From Pempheris klunzingeri (taxonomy: Eukaryota; Chordata; Actinopteri; Acropomatiformes; Pempheridae), in contig NC_092012.1 in assembly GCF_042242105.1 (NCBI RefSeq), forward strand, positions 9,323,970-9,387,969: a DNA stretch of 64,000 bases, given 5' to 3'. Made by a program: the position numbers and the translations under genes. Under the pieces are notes generated by a model. The model was not told the origin of the DNA. It made no database searches and saw only the letters and a list, made by a program, of their open reading frames with translations. Positions 23,511 to 40,480 of the stretch are shown piece after piece; position 1 is the first letter of the stretch; the number at the start of each line of letters is the position of its first letter.

Positions 23511-26054
23511 AAAGTGCAAAGATACAAAAACAGCAAATGCCAAAGAATAAATTATATTCCACTCAAATTATTGCACAAGCCCTATGTTTTAAGTGTACTT
23601 AACTTCCACATGTAGATTATTAGTTTCCACATGTCCATGAGGGGGAAATTGGTCACATCTGACCTCGTGTTTTGAGAGTGACGCAGGAATTGCTCTTTGT
23701 TACAACAGCTGATTTGACATGTTGAAGCAGGTGTAATCAATAGCAATATAATTGATGGCTGCATTCCATTCAGGTATGCCAGTGATGCTCATGCTGGCTT
23801 GGCATCCCTGGATGGGGATGGGGCCTTTGTCAACATTATTTCCTGTTATAACAAGTTTAACTTCGTGCTGCGTAAATCATCTCTGTAATCAGCATTTATA
23901 GATTGTACGAGGGCTGATTCATTCGGAGTCGTGCTCTAGGAGTTGAACAGAGGATCCTCCTCAGATAGTGTTTTGGCCTTCTCAATGAGCCTAGTGAAAT
24001 TTCTGTATATTGTGTATTCTGACAGCTGTAGCTGTCTCAAGCATACATAAGCTATTTAATGTGCGAGTCGTCACCTGCAGGAGATCCCAATAAGAGCTTA
24101 AGCAGGCAGACCGCACAGAAACAGGTCTGGCACTCTGGGTCGTTTGGTGAAGGCTCTGTTTGCTTTGTGAGGCAGTGGTGTGACAGTAGCCAGCAGTGTT
24201 GCCTCCAGGAAGGCTTAGGGGTGGTTCTGTGATCTGGCAGCAGTGGTGATAAGTGCAACTGTTTCTCTGAAGTGAAACATCCGGGAATCGCTAATTACCT
24301 CAGATTATATACACTCCATCGCCAGTTTATCAGACCTAGCTAAAACAAGTGCTGTCTAATTAAACCGTAAATAAGCAATACATCCTTGCTCCACGGAGGT
24401 TGTAATGCAACACCTCTAAGAGGTGATGAGTCAACCCTGTGGTCGTTTTGGAGGCTGTAGTTTATGGTGAAGCTGAATTGCATTCGCATTACTAATATTT
24501 TGCCCTCCCGTCAATGCAGCACTGCAAACCACACCCTTAAAGTTGATTTCTCTCCAAATCCATTTCAACAAAAACTTACTTTGTCTGTCCAACAGTGCAA
24601 AACCCAAAGAAATTGAGTTAACTGTCATTGATGACCAAGAAAACCACCAAGTATTTATAATAATTGTGTATTCTAATATTGAATTAAAGACGGCCTCCGC
24701 TAACATCACAAATGAATCTGCTTTTATGAACTAAAACATTCAGCTAACATTCAGGAAAAAAGAGTAGAGGCGGTTTCCCACAGCAGATGCCATGTGCTTA
24801 CTGAGTGCATCTGTTTTTCTTTTTCTTTTTTTTGGTTAATAGTTAGTGGATGATAAAACTTTTCTGGTTTATTTACTCTATGACAATAACTGAATATCTT
24901 TTGGGTTGTGGACAAAACAATACATTTGAAGACTTTGGGAAACACTGATTGATATTTATCACGATTTTTCTGACATTTTATAGGTCTATGTACTAAATCA
25001 TTTCCTAGAGAAAACCCAGGCAGCTTTGTGAGGGTTGAGATGTACTGCTGACATTTTTTATGTCATGATAGCATGTCATCCCAAGTAGGTTTGATAAGAA
25101 CTGATCAAAGTGCCAAGCAGACATGGTTTGGTGTATGGTCCAACGATATTGACTATTGATCTTTTTGCCCTGTGAATGAATGAACACGGATGTGTGTGTT
25201 TGTTTTAAAGTGCAGCTACTTCTTGTGCTGAAAAAATAAATAAGAAATCAGATTTCCCACCAAACCAGTTTGACCCAGCAAGGACATTTAACAGGTGTTG
25301 TGGCCTTTTCAAGGTCAATGTTGTGCTACTTTGAATCCAACTTAATCAACAGGTGTAAAGATCTGCTTGGCTTTATCTTTCATTAACCGCGACAGTAGAG
25401 TATGTTTGGGACTCCAGACAGATGTCTAACTGAAAGCGCAGTATGTTATGGTTTTTGTGTGTAATGTGATTTTCCCAGTGAGTCGCGCTCCCTCCAAAGT
25501 AGTCAAACACATCAGTTTTAATGATTCCCAAAAGAAAAAATATGCTTTTGAGGTACACAAGAAACTTCAACATTACTAATGATAACAAGATATTTGATTT
25601 AATGCTGACTGACAAAGTTTTGATGGGGACAGTAAAAAAAATGAAATCAGCAAAGGGAAAAAGAACCTGCTCAGTGTAAAAACTGGAGCATCTGCACAGT
25701 GCTCTAATAATCCTTCCCTAAATAACGTCACAACAGTTTACTTATAACACACACAGTGTTAAGTAAATACCTTGGGACAGATCTATTCTCTAATTACACT
25801 TAAGTAAACTCCAGGGTGCTGTGCTGTAGAGTTGTAAATGAGGCTGAAGCCTCAGGTGTGTTGGTTCTTGTCTCTTCCCTGGTTGTATTTTTCTTAATAA
25901 TCAGTTTGGTTGTCTTGTCTTGACTCACTCTTGTCTTTCGGTTTCCTCTACAGTGGCCTGGCTGTACATGGTGGCTCATTGAAGTGAAGGGGAGGAGTCC
26001 CAGCGGCTGTTGGTTGGTGGGCGGCGTCCGTGGTTACCACGGTAACTGGCGACC

Positions 26055-31517
<5,463 letters not shown>

Positions 31518-34500
31518 AGGCCCTTCGCGGTGAGACCCCACGCACGAACTCTTAACGTGGAGCGTAGATGTGTGGAGGTCTGCTAAAGCAAAAGACTGGA
31601 GGGTCGACTAGCGTTCACGCTTGGAGGCTGAGGGACAGACTGTGAACTCATAATCGTGTTTTGATACGGTTCTATTTTTAATGCAATGTTTATATATACC
31701 TATTTAAAAGAATATTTTTATTTTGTATACAATTTCGAGTTACGCCGGGCATTACCACGCTGACGACATTGGCATGTTGTGTTATGTTGTTGCTAGGCGA
31801 CAGAGAAGTCAGGGAACGCCAGGAGGTGACTTTCACCAAAGATATTTTAAGTGCAGGTGGCCAATCACAGAGCTTCTGACAGTCAGTTGAACCAGAAGAG
31901 CGATTCAGAGCAGTGGAAGGAGATGTGCCCGAGAAGTTAGACCCTTATGAGACCGGTCTGCTTCAACCCTGAGGCTCTTAAAGCTTAACTGTATAACCAG
32001 TGAAACTGGTGTTAACACCGTCACTGCTTCCAACATCTTAAACTTGTGGGTTTAAAACTTCAGTGTAAAGTTAATGAGAAGATAAATACCACTCTCCTGT
32101 CTACTCATCAAACATGAGCCACAGCACACAGACAGTTAGCCAAATGGAAGCACAATCAGAAGGACGCAGCTAGCCTGGTTCTGTCCAGTGCTACCAAATC
32201 AGCCCATCAGCACTGTTTAAACTAATTAACTCTTTATGTCTCCTTTGTTCGATTTTAACAAAAAAAGTGTAAAAATGACTGAACATTGTCTTAAACTATT
32301 TCTTGGCTCTGAGCAGTTGCTAAGCAACCACAGAGACTCCAATAATTTCCTGGCAAAGAAATAGTCTGGCATATAAGCCCCCCGTAAAACAGCGAACTGT
32401 CGTTTTCACCCTTCCATTTTTGCCCCAGTTTAACAAGTGAGATATAAAGTGTTATTTAGTGACCTTTAGATGTGCTGGTAGGTGGATTTTGTAACCTTTG
32501 AACAGACCGCACCTCGCTGATTCCTGCAGTGGCTTCATATTTAATAGACAGATATGAGAGCGGTATAGATTTTTCCATCTAACTGGTCACCAGAAGACAA
32601 ATAAGTGTATTTCCCAGCATCCCTAAATGTCAGACTTTTGCTTTAAGCAGTGCCACAGCGTGGATTTTTACCACCAAGTGGAATAAAACTTCCCCACCAA
32701 CTGACTTGAAATGAGCCTGCAGGAAAAACACCTCAGGCACTCTTATCCACTGCCTCTGCAGAGAATGCTGTGTTCTTCCTCATTCACTTTGTTACTGTGC
32801 TTTTCCTATCGGTATCTGCTTGTTTCACATATTTGGCTATCTGGAGGGCAGATGGAGACAGCACCAGTCTTTCCAAACTTACACCAGGGTGTCTGCAAGT
32901 GAGAAGGGGTTGTGATAATATTGGCATTCTCAAACTCAAAGTACACCCAAAAATATCTCACACACAAAAAACAAAAATCAGCTCGACCTTGGGGTTTATG
33001 TTATCTTGTCTCATGGCCACTCTGGTTGTAGTCACTCAATTAGTGTATGAAGGACTGTCGCTGTAACCAGGTGATTTAAGTCAAAACTGACCACACTTTG
33101 ACATGCTGAAAGCTTCTTGCTATGAGATAGCATATGACTTGTTTGTCACTGATTATTTTACTCAATTTTGGTGCCTGAGTGCTTAAACCATAATGGGATT
33201 GAGGGCCATATCCCATCAGGTCCACGTCTCTGTGGAACGGATGTCGATAACAGAATGAATGTGGCTAATGTTCTGCTGGTGCGTCCCAGGAGACCCAACA
33301 CTTCTCCCAATGCAAATATGTCATTTTCATCACGCTCCCATATGGATTTGACAGCAGAGGATGTTTGATAGTGGCATTTCTATTGGCGATGAAAATCAAA
33401 GGGTGAAGACAGCTGGAGGGGAAAGACTGTACGTGTCACCTCATTACCAGTTCATGTATTCTCGGTTACCAGAGTGGTGTTACAAACAGGTTGCCTTGCA
33501 TGCTGTTGCCTTTCTGTTTAGTCGCACTCCGTGAACACCCTCCTGCTCTCAAGTAGGTTCCTCTTTGTGTGCCTCCTCTCTGGCTCTAAACTGCAGTCAG
33601 TGCATAATTTAGGGCAGCATGAAGGGTTACTGTCTGCCTGATCAGCAGCCCAGTATTCAGATAGAGGTTAATGACAGCTTTTTATCAGGGGGTAAAGTTT
33701 GAGTAGAAAATTGAATATTTCCTGCGCTGTCGTGACTTTCACACTGAGTGCTTCAGCCAAGTTTCAGGTCGAGTGTGTACGAGCTGGAGGAAACTACTTT
33801 TGAGATGAACTGGTGTGCCCATGTGGATCACCGCTGCTGCTCTGTGCCTCAGCAGAAGTGTGAGGAACCTGTGATGATGCACAAATGCCCTACACGTGCC
33901 CACCATTCTGCTTTGTCTGCAGACTCGGCCCTTAAATCAGCTTCTTGGTGCTTATGTTTTGTTTACGGCCATTTTCCCACTTGAATGTAGCAAATTGCTC
34001 AACTAAATGTTGCTGAGGACTTGAATTGGCATGTTTTTGTAGTTGGTAGCTATAGCCTCCATTGAAATTTTAGTTTTTAATGGGTGCACTGTTGTCACCT
34101 TTTAACTTATAGCCCTTATCTCAATAACAAAGGAGACATTTTTAAGGTTTGCTTTAAATCCTGCTTCTGTCACTTCTTACTTGAATGTCAACTCTGCTCA
34201 AATAACACACATTCTGTTTGCTTTCTTTGGATTAGTCAAATCCACAAGACCTCAGCTGTAGAAGAGAAATGAAATTTGGGAAGATTTTAGATGCTATCAC
34301 CTCATGACCACATTGCCCTGAAGCGTACATGATCTTCCTCTAGCCTACATGAAATTTTAAGACAGGTTTTAAGTAAAATTGACAGTGTCTAGCTGTGTCC
34401 CCTTAATTCTAGAAGTTGTCAAATTTGAGTCGCAGAGTTTTGCTTTCTATGTGCCATATCCCAGGATGCAGAGTCCTGGTCGAACCTGTTGTTGAATGTG

Positions 34501-35663
34501 TCTATGCTGGAGAAGTCATAGGAGCTGGTCCTCATATTTCGGCTTTTTACAGTGTTCAGTTTCCCCACAGCATTTCTGAAGATGCTTTTTGACATCCAAA
34601 ATAAAACAAATGGTGTTTAAACAAAGATTGTGGTCCGTGTGTATGAGAGAGAGCAAACGTCAAAAAAATATGACACACTGTTGCTTATTTCAAAGCATAT
34701 ATTTCATTACATTTACCACAGTCTTCAGTTTCTGAACCGCGAATTTCACAAATGTTAAACGAGGAGAAAGTAAAAAGTGCTTATGTACTGTAGGCCAAGG
34801 ATAATCTGGCATCATGCCAACACCTGCAATGTCTCACCTCTACCACCAGAGGGAGCTAAGCAATAAAATACAACATTCAACAAAATGGTCTTCATATAAC
34901 AAGTACTCTGAAGCCTTGGAAAGAGTCATCTGCAATCATTTGATATAAAACATTTTGAATGTTCCTCCTTAACATTTAGTTTAGCTGACATCATACACCA
35001 TGCCGGTAAATAACCACTGACAGTTGATACATGATAGTTTGGAGAGAAACCGTTGGCACCTTTGGTCGCTGACTTTACATTCATCCACAACAAAAGTCAC
35101 CATTTTCAGTAGAAAAACTTCAAGAGTTTTAACAGTGCAATCTTTAGTATTAGCACAATAAAAAGGCTATAATGCATAGTGAAACGAGACTTTTCTCAGT
35201 CCTGCTCCTTGTAATCGGAGAGCCTGCTGTTCTCAAACATCTTTTTTACACATTCCAAATCTGATCAGAGGCTCGTCCAGATAACTTTGTTACCCAGATA
35301 ACAGCTCTATGAAGCAGATAAAACGTGCTTCTGTTCTGCAAAGCCGCATGACCTAAATGTTTCCCCAGTTAACATCAATGCAAGTAAGTTTTTAATTGTT
35401 TAGAAAAATGATTGAAGATGCAAACTAAGCATAATGAAATGAATGCGCCCTGTTTACATATTTTAGTGTCATTACTGGATTTGTGTCTGTCATGTCTGCA
35501 TTTACATAAACCGTACTGGCGTCTGAGAATGGAGGCAACAAACAAATTGTAGATGTATTGATGTGACGTCAGTGCTACAAGCAATGTGGTGAGATGTGTG
35601 GAATTTTGCGGCCTATGGTTTCGTAGCTACACCCCTGCGCCGTCCTCAGTCTCCACCTTTTCC
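31518..35663. other. Gap between the convergent genes tmem39a and prss23
   Basis: Holds the 3' ends of two genes that face each other. An AATAAA at 32682-32687 is a candidate tmem39a poly(A) signal, but it lies just beyond a dispersed repeat (32289-32645). No coding exon was recognised between 31518 and 35663. No clear poly(A) signal for prss23 was found on the minus strand. Confidence 0.55.
32289..32645 (-). mobile_element. Dispersed SINE/MITE-like repeat, reverse copy
   Basis: The reverse strand reads TTACAAAATCCACCTACCAGC with flanking ...CTAAAGGTCACTA... and ATATCTCACTTG. The plus strand has AGAGCGGTATAGATTTTTCCATCTAACT and TAAGTGTATTTCCCAGCAT. The same family occurs at 39866-40312 and 44399-44612, so a repeat can be shown within this window itself. 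Confidence 0.7.
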
Positions 35664-37612
35664 TCAACCCTCTCGGCAGTCCACAAAATTTCCTTTTATC
35701 CAGTAGCAGATCTGAGCATATTTGAGAGGCGTGATTCTCACAGCTACGTTAAATTCCTGAGACGCCCCAAGTCTCTCCACCCACTGATGCCCAGAAAACA
35801 CACCTATGACCTTCCGCTCCCAGCGTCGGCGCTGCCCATCCCACATCCGGGCATAGACACCTGACCCGCTGGCACCTGGCTGAGCATCACAGTGCTGGTA
35901 CAGCAGGTCTGATGTCTCCTCGCCGGCCCGACAGAACCGATACACCAGCTGGCCTGGGCGGTCGTTGTCATATCCAGAGAAGTGGACTCGACGACCAGGC
36001 AGCCTCTGAGCCGGGGGGCTGACTCCTAATTTCATGTGGCGGCGTTTGTGGGGTTTCTTGAGTTCAAGCAAAGCGTAGTCATAGTCCATCCCTATGTCAT
36101 TAGCATTCCCTTTAATCCAACCTTTGGGAACATGGGTGCGCTTGGCTCTGATCCACTGGAACTTCATTTTGTCGTTGGTTGGTGGGGCGTAAGGAGCAGG
36201 GCCACCTTCAACGTGGTTGCTGAAGTTGGAGGAAAGGTAAAGGGAAGAAGGCTGGGTGTCTCGTTGCTTCGGCTTTAGGAACCCGACCCGAAGCTTCTGC
36301 GCTCCTTTCACATAGTTTTTACCGTCGTGAACACAATGAGCAGCCGTGAGAACGTGACGGTCCCCCACCAACGTACCAGAACACCCAGTGGACAGTTTGA
36401 CAGCCACTGAGAATGGATATTTAAGCAGGAAGTCCTGCCCGGCGATGCTAAAACGTCCATCATGGCCGAAGATCTGTCGCTTTGTCCTGACACGTGGCCG
36501 CTCAGGCGACCCTGAGGAGTGGGCCGGACTCGTGTTAGCACTGCGGTTGTAGCCGTAGATCCCAATGGCGGTCTCGGTAAGTTGACCACTAGAGTGGAGT
36601 GTCTCATAGGACAGGAAGCGCCGCAGGTCCCAGTAGCTCGGATGAGGGGCTCTCTTGTGGCATTCTGGGTCACAGGGGGAGCTGACATCCAAACGGGCCG
36701 GAGACAGGAAGAGAGGGGCTGGTCGAGCCTCAGTCTGCTGTGGGAGGACCACAGGGACACGCTGGAGAATCCACTGGGGGCGGGTGGAGGAGGAGGAGGA
36801 GGAGGTGGAAGAAGAAACCAGGGGAAGGAAGAGGAGAAATAGGATGGAGGTAAACCTGTGGATGGACAGATAAGGTGAAATCCGGCACTAAAGACACGTA
36901 GTCCAACCATTCACTGTCAGACCCAACATTTCTCTAGACCTTAAGTGGCTCCGTCAAACGTGACCGGATGTGAGGCCCCCTCTGACTGTCTGAACGACAA
37001 ACGTTCTCATTCCTAAAGCCAGCATCGTGGATTCAAAATTACAAGCATGGGAGTTGAGGGAGAGCATGTCGACTTGAAGAATGTTTGGCTGGCCGCCGTG
37101 AACTTCCACTGCTTTTAATGCTGCAAAATATGACAGACAGGGCAAGGATCAGGCCTTACTAGGCTCTGATGGAAAATTCCTGAAGTGGCCTGAGGGATTG
37201 GCCTTAAGCCTGCAAGAGTGACTGTAAAACATCGCCATTTTCTTATATATGGGTTAGAGGTGATCCAAGCCATAGTTTTGTATCTAGAACACACCTCCCT
37301 CTCTTGATTCCTCTTCTGACATGTGGAACTACAATAGAACACACTTTCACTAGTGACGAGAATGACTTCTCTGCATCTTGCAACTCATAACAGTGTAAGT
37401 AAGTGCAAGTAAGTGAGAGGCCACATTTGGACTCCAACTAAAAATCATAAAATGTAAGCAGTGCATTGTTTCTTAATTTCAAAACTGCGTCCAGTGCAAG
37501 TTTTGCCCTGCTTGATGACTCCTCTTGACTTCAATCAGTAAATCCCTCCGCTGCGTACAGACAAACCAGACATAGAGGTGACTTACCGGGGGGGCGCAGC
37601 CCGGGAGCGCAT
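35664..37612 (-). CDS. prss23: Serine protease 23 (secreted, trypsin-fold)
   Basis: Two coding exons on the minus strand: 37612-37587 (ATG plus 8.7 codons, donor CG|GTAAGT) and 36855-35664 (acceptor CCACAG, stop TGA); 405 residues against 383 in human. The 26-nt exon supplies the ATG: the frame of the large exon meets a TAG upstream of its acceptor and has no ATG of its own there. The joined N-terminus gives a hydrophobic signal sequence (FTSILFLLFLPLV) followed by a Ser run. A KRQIFG site near residues 134-139 marks the mature protease. The catalytic triad is intact: His about 182 (LTAAHC), Asp about 268 (DYDYALLEL) and Ser about 338 (GASGSG). THVPKGWIKGNANDIGMDYD and the end NFVDCREG match mammalian PRSS23 closely. 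PRSS23 is a secreted protease linked to endothelial-to-mesenchymal transition in heart-valve formation. Confidence 0.93.
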
Positions 37613-37985
37613 GGTTTGGCTTCTGCAGGTGAGCTGGTGGCTGAACACTGAGGGGGAAACCCCTCAAACCAGAACAGGCACAGCCCGCGATGGGAGTTGA
37701 ACTGGTGAACACTGGTTCTGCGCAAAGAAAAAAAAAAAAAAAAACCTCCCGGCTCCTTTCTCAGGAACTGCCGATTTTATTTAATCCGTGACAGTCTGGA
37801 GTCGTCCGAAAGTTGGCCAGGAGTTGGACCATGGTGCGGTCTCATGTGCGTCTCCGAGCTCACAGTGTCTCACATCTGCAGGGGAGGATGTACTGAGTGA
37901 GTAGATCCGAGCCCAGCACGGTCATGTGACGCATCACATCACTGCTGCTGGTTATCAACTAAACTGCTGTTCACCGTCTGGTTTC
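37613..37985 (-). promoter_or_regulatory. prss23: Putative 5' UTR and promoter region of prss23
   Basis: The sequence just upstream of the prss23 ATG on the minus strand. It contains a TTAAATAAAAT stretch (about 37773-37785, reverse strand), which could serve as a weak TATA-like box. A GTCATGTGAC M-box/E-box lies at 37921-37930, overlapping TGACGCATCA. No transcription start can be fixed from sequence alone. Confidence 0.35.
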
Positions 37986-39039
37986 CCTTCGGTTAATCAG
38001 TTAATCAACGATTATCTCTTGTTGTTGTTTGTTTTTTTTTCGTTTAATCCCTTTTAATCAATTAAGAATGTGTCGAATTTCAGCAAATGGCGAACATGCA
38101 TGTTCACAGACACCAAGATGCTTGTTTGGTCTGAACAATAATTAAACGCCAATCTGATGTATGCAACAAAGAAAACCTGCAAATAGTTACATCTGAAATA
38201 AGGGAGTCAGCTAATCTTTTTATTTATTTTTTTTATCTGGCAGGATTTTTTCAGATAGGGCACCCATCATAAAGGCTTTGTAATTAACTGCTTTACTAAT
38301 GGTTGATAATTATTGTACTATTGATTTATACATCAGCCATTAATTGTGAAAAATCCCCCTGGCTGGTCTTCCTCCACTCTGTTTGATGGTAGCATAGTAA
38401 TAATTGTTGGTAATAAACACTTTCATATTTTTTAGGCTGTCTGTTCTGCAGTTATACATGGAAGTGAGCTGTGAATGAATAGAATAGATTGTTGCAGATT
38501 CATTGTGGGAGCTTCCAGGAGGTAAATGGTGCATTCAAGGGTCTTCCTGATGAATGAAAGAGCCATTAAAACAAACATCCTGTTCGATGACTAACACCTC
38601 CCACGTGGATTTTTCACAACGTGGCAACCCAAAATCCACCTCTGAATGATTTAGAACTGCTCTATAGAGAATAAATTACTAGTTTATCAACCATTACAAC
38701 TACATTTATTGTAATTACATTAGCATTTCATCAGCTTACAAACCCTTTTATAAATTTATTAGGAAGTGGCACCAATAATAAACGCATAGGTACGTAAGTT
38801 ATGCTTGGTATTCTGTACAGATATGCAGTGGCTTCATCATGATTTTTTGGACAGTTGTCTTGCTGTATATTATGGGGAGTTGTGTAGTATTAAAAAAAAA
38901 AAAACCTCCAAACTCTAAGACGCTGCTCAGTGTTTACAGCCATTTGATATTTTGTTATCAACAGACCAAAACAGCTGGACCAAGACGCATGCTGCCAGTC
39001 CAAGACTGAGGTCATAGAGAGGAAATGTGGGAGTGCAGA

Positions 39040-39059
39040 GATGATGATGATGATGATGG
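39040..39059. repeat. (ATG)n trinucleotide repeat
   Basis: Six ATG-type units (GATGATGATG...). A CCTCCT run follows at about 39211-39238. Confidence 0.85.
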
Positions 39060-39865
39060 AAAGAGGACTTGTTGGGTTTGTAGCTGTTTGTATATGTGTT
39101 TTGCGGTTGAGAGAAAAATTGAGATGTTGCACATACTGTGACCTACTCGTCACTCAAACACTGACTCACATTTGTTCTTTAGAATGGGCAATGCGGCCAG
39201 ATCCCCCCCCCCCCTCCTCCTCCTCCTCTTCCTCCTCTGTCCACTTCTCTCTCTTTGTGCCATTTATCCACAAATGCCATCAGACTACTCATTAAAGAAT
39301 TATGTAGCTCACATACATCATTGCTTTGTCCAAACAAACTTTCACACTGTTGATTCACAGGGTTCATCACCCTCTTGGCATTAATCACAAAAAGGGCTCA
39401 CTTGGGACGAAGCTGTTAATTTCATCACAATAACCTCAGTTCACACCATGCTGCTGTGATTATTCTGTCTCGAATATGACTTTTACATTGAAAAAGGACC
39501 TCACTGTTGTTGTGAGTCTTGTGAGGAATTGGTTCAGTGGGCAGAAACTGGTTCTGACGCCAGTATTAGAAGTTTGGATTCCGCTTGACCCACCCATGCT
39601 GAACATTTGCAAGCTGTTGGTAGAAATTATGCCATGTAATGATTTCATTAGGCTCAACTGCCACCAGAGAGATGGGGAGAGAGGAAGAAAGAACAAGAGG
39701 GGTGAGGGAAGTGCGTGGGGACACTGCTGAACCTCTGCCCATCTCTCTCTCTCTCTCTCTGTCGTGCAGCAGTTCGTTTGTGAGCGCCAGCAATTATCCC
39801 TGCATTCTTGTGAAGCACATGCTGCTGCAGTTTTTTTTTTACATTTTTTACTGCAAAATTAAATT

Positions 39866-40194
39866 AAGTTAGACATTTTGGGAAATATGTTTATTGGCTC
39901 TCTTGTGGAGAATTAGATAATTAGTGTAGTTCTGTCCAAAGGCAACAAAATCCACCTACCAGCAACCCTTAAGTTAACCAATTAACATGTTATTGATAAA
40001 CTAAATGGTCATTGTGAACCCCCCCCCTGTAAAACTGTACATTGTTTTATTTTTGTATTATTACTATATTACTATTAAGTATTAGGTAGTGGTGAGCTTT
40101 AGATGTTGGTACTGCAAGTGGATTTTGTTTCACCTGGCACCAGACCTGTTCCCCCTTGTTTCCAGTCTTTGTGCTGAGAAAAGTTAACCAGCTG

Positions 40195-40229
<35 letters not shown>

Positions 40230-40312
40230 GCACAGACAAGAGAGTGGTATCAATCTTCTCATCTAACTCTCAGTTAGAAAAGCAAATAAAATTTCGAGCT
40301 TTTGCTTTAGAA
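39866..40312. mobile_element. Two copies of one repeat in inverted orientation
   Basis: The left part (39866-40020) reads forward: GACATTTTGGGAAATATG ... TCCAAAGGCAACAAAATCC then ACCTACCAGC. The right part (about 40080-40312) reads in reverse: GTGGATTTTG ... TTTCCAGTCTTTGTGCT ... GAGTGGTATCAATCTTCTCA then TCTAACTCTC. A TA microsatellite interrupts the right part at 40196-40227. This is the same family as 32289-32645 and 44399-44612. Confidence 0.65.
40196..40227. repeat. (TA)n microsatellite
   Basis: Uninterrupted TA run inside the reverse arm of the inverted repeat pair. Confidence 0.95.
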
Positions 40313-40456
40313 ATATTCAAATTCTGTTCAAGGTCTCCTGCAAATGATTATAGAGGAGCACCTTTGCCAGGACACAGGGTGGACCTGCTGGCTCATCACA
40401 CACTGCTCTGAATTACTCAAAACCCCACCCATCCCACAACACAAATTTACAATTCA

Positions 40457-40480
40457 CACACACACACACACACACACACC
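40457..40480. repeat. (CA)n microsatellite
   Basis: CA run followed by a short CT tract (CCTCTCTCTCTGG). Intergenic. Confidence 0.95.

Larger units (their letters stand above)
19822..25953 (+). other. Presumed intron 1 of tmem39a
   Basis: About 6.1 kb without a recognisable host exon. It contains a TA/TG microsatellite at 20350-20424, a decayed hAT-type transposase at 21450-22700 (minus strand) and a dispersed repeat near 23430-23500. The rest is AT-rich sequence in which I see nothing. Confidence 0.5.

Noticed and set aside
36752..36754. GTG as a possible prss23 start
   Set aside because: This would remove the signal peptide; the codon is an internal Val in the conserved RVPVVLPQ block.
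36519..36873. Plus-strand frames with Glu/Gly runs opposite prss23
   Set aside because: They are the antisense of the Ser-rich signal region of prss23, with no supporting splice sites.
36308..36910. 200-codon minus-strand frame starting MVGLRVFSAG over the prss23 exon
   Set aside because: It is out of frame with the catalytic domain. The prss23 frame is set by the 26-nt upstream exon.
39040..39240. ATG and TCC repeats that look like coding homopolymers (poly-Met, poly-Ser)
   Set aside because: Simple-sequence DNA with no exon context.
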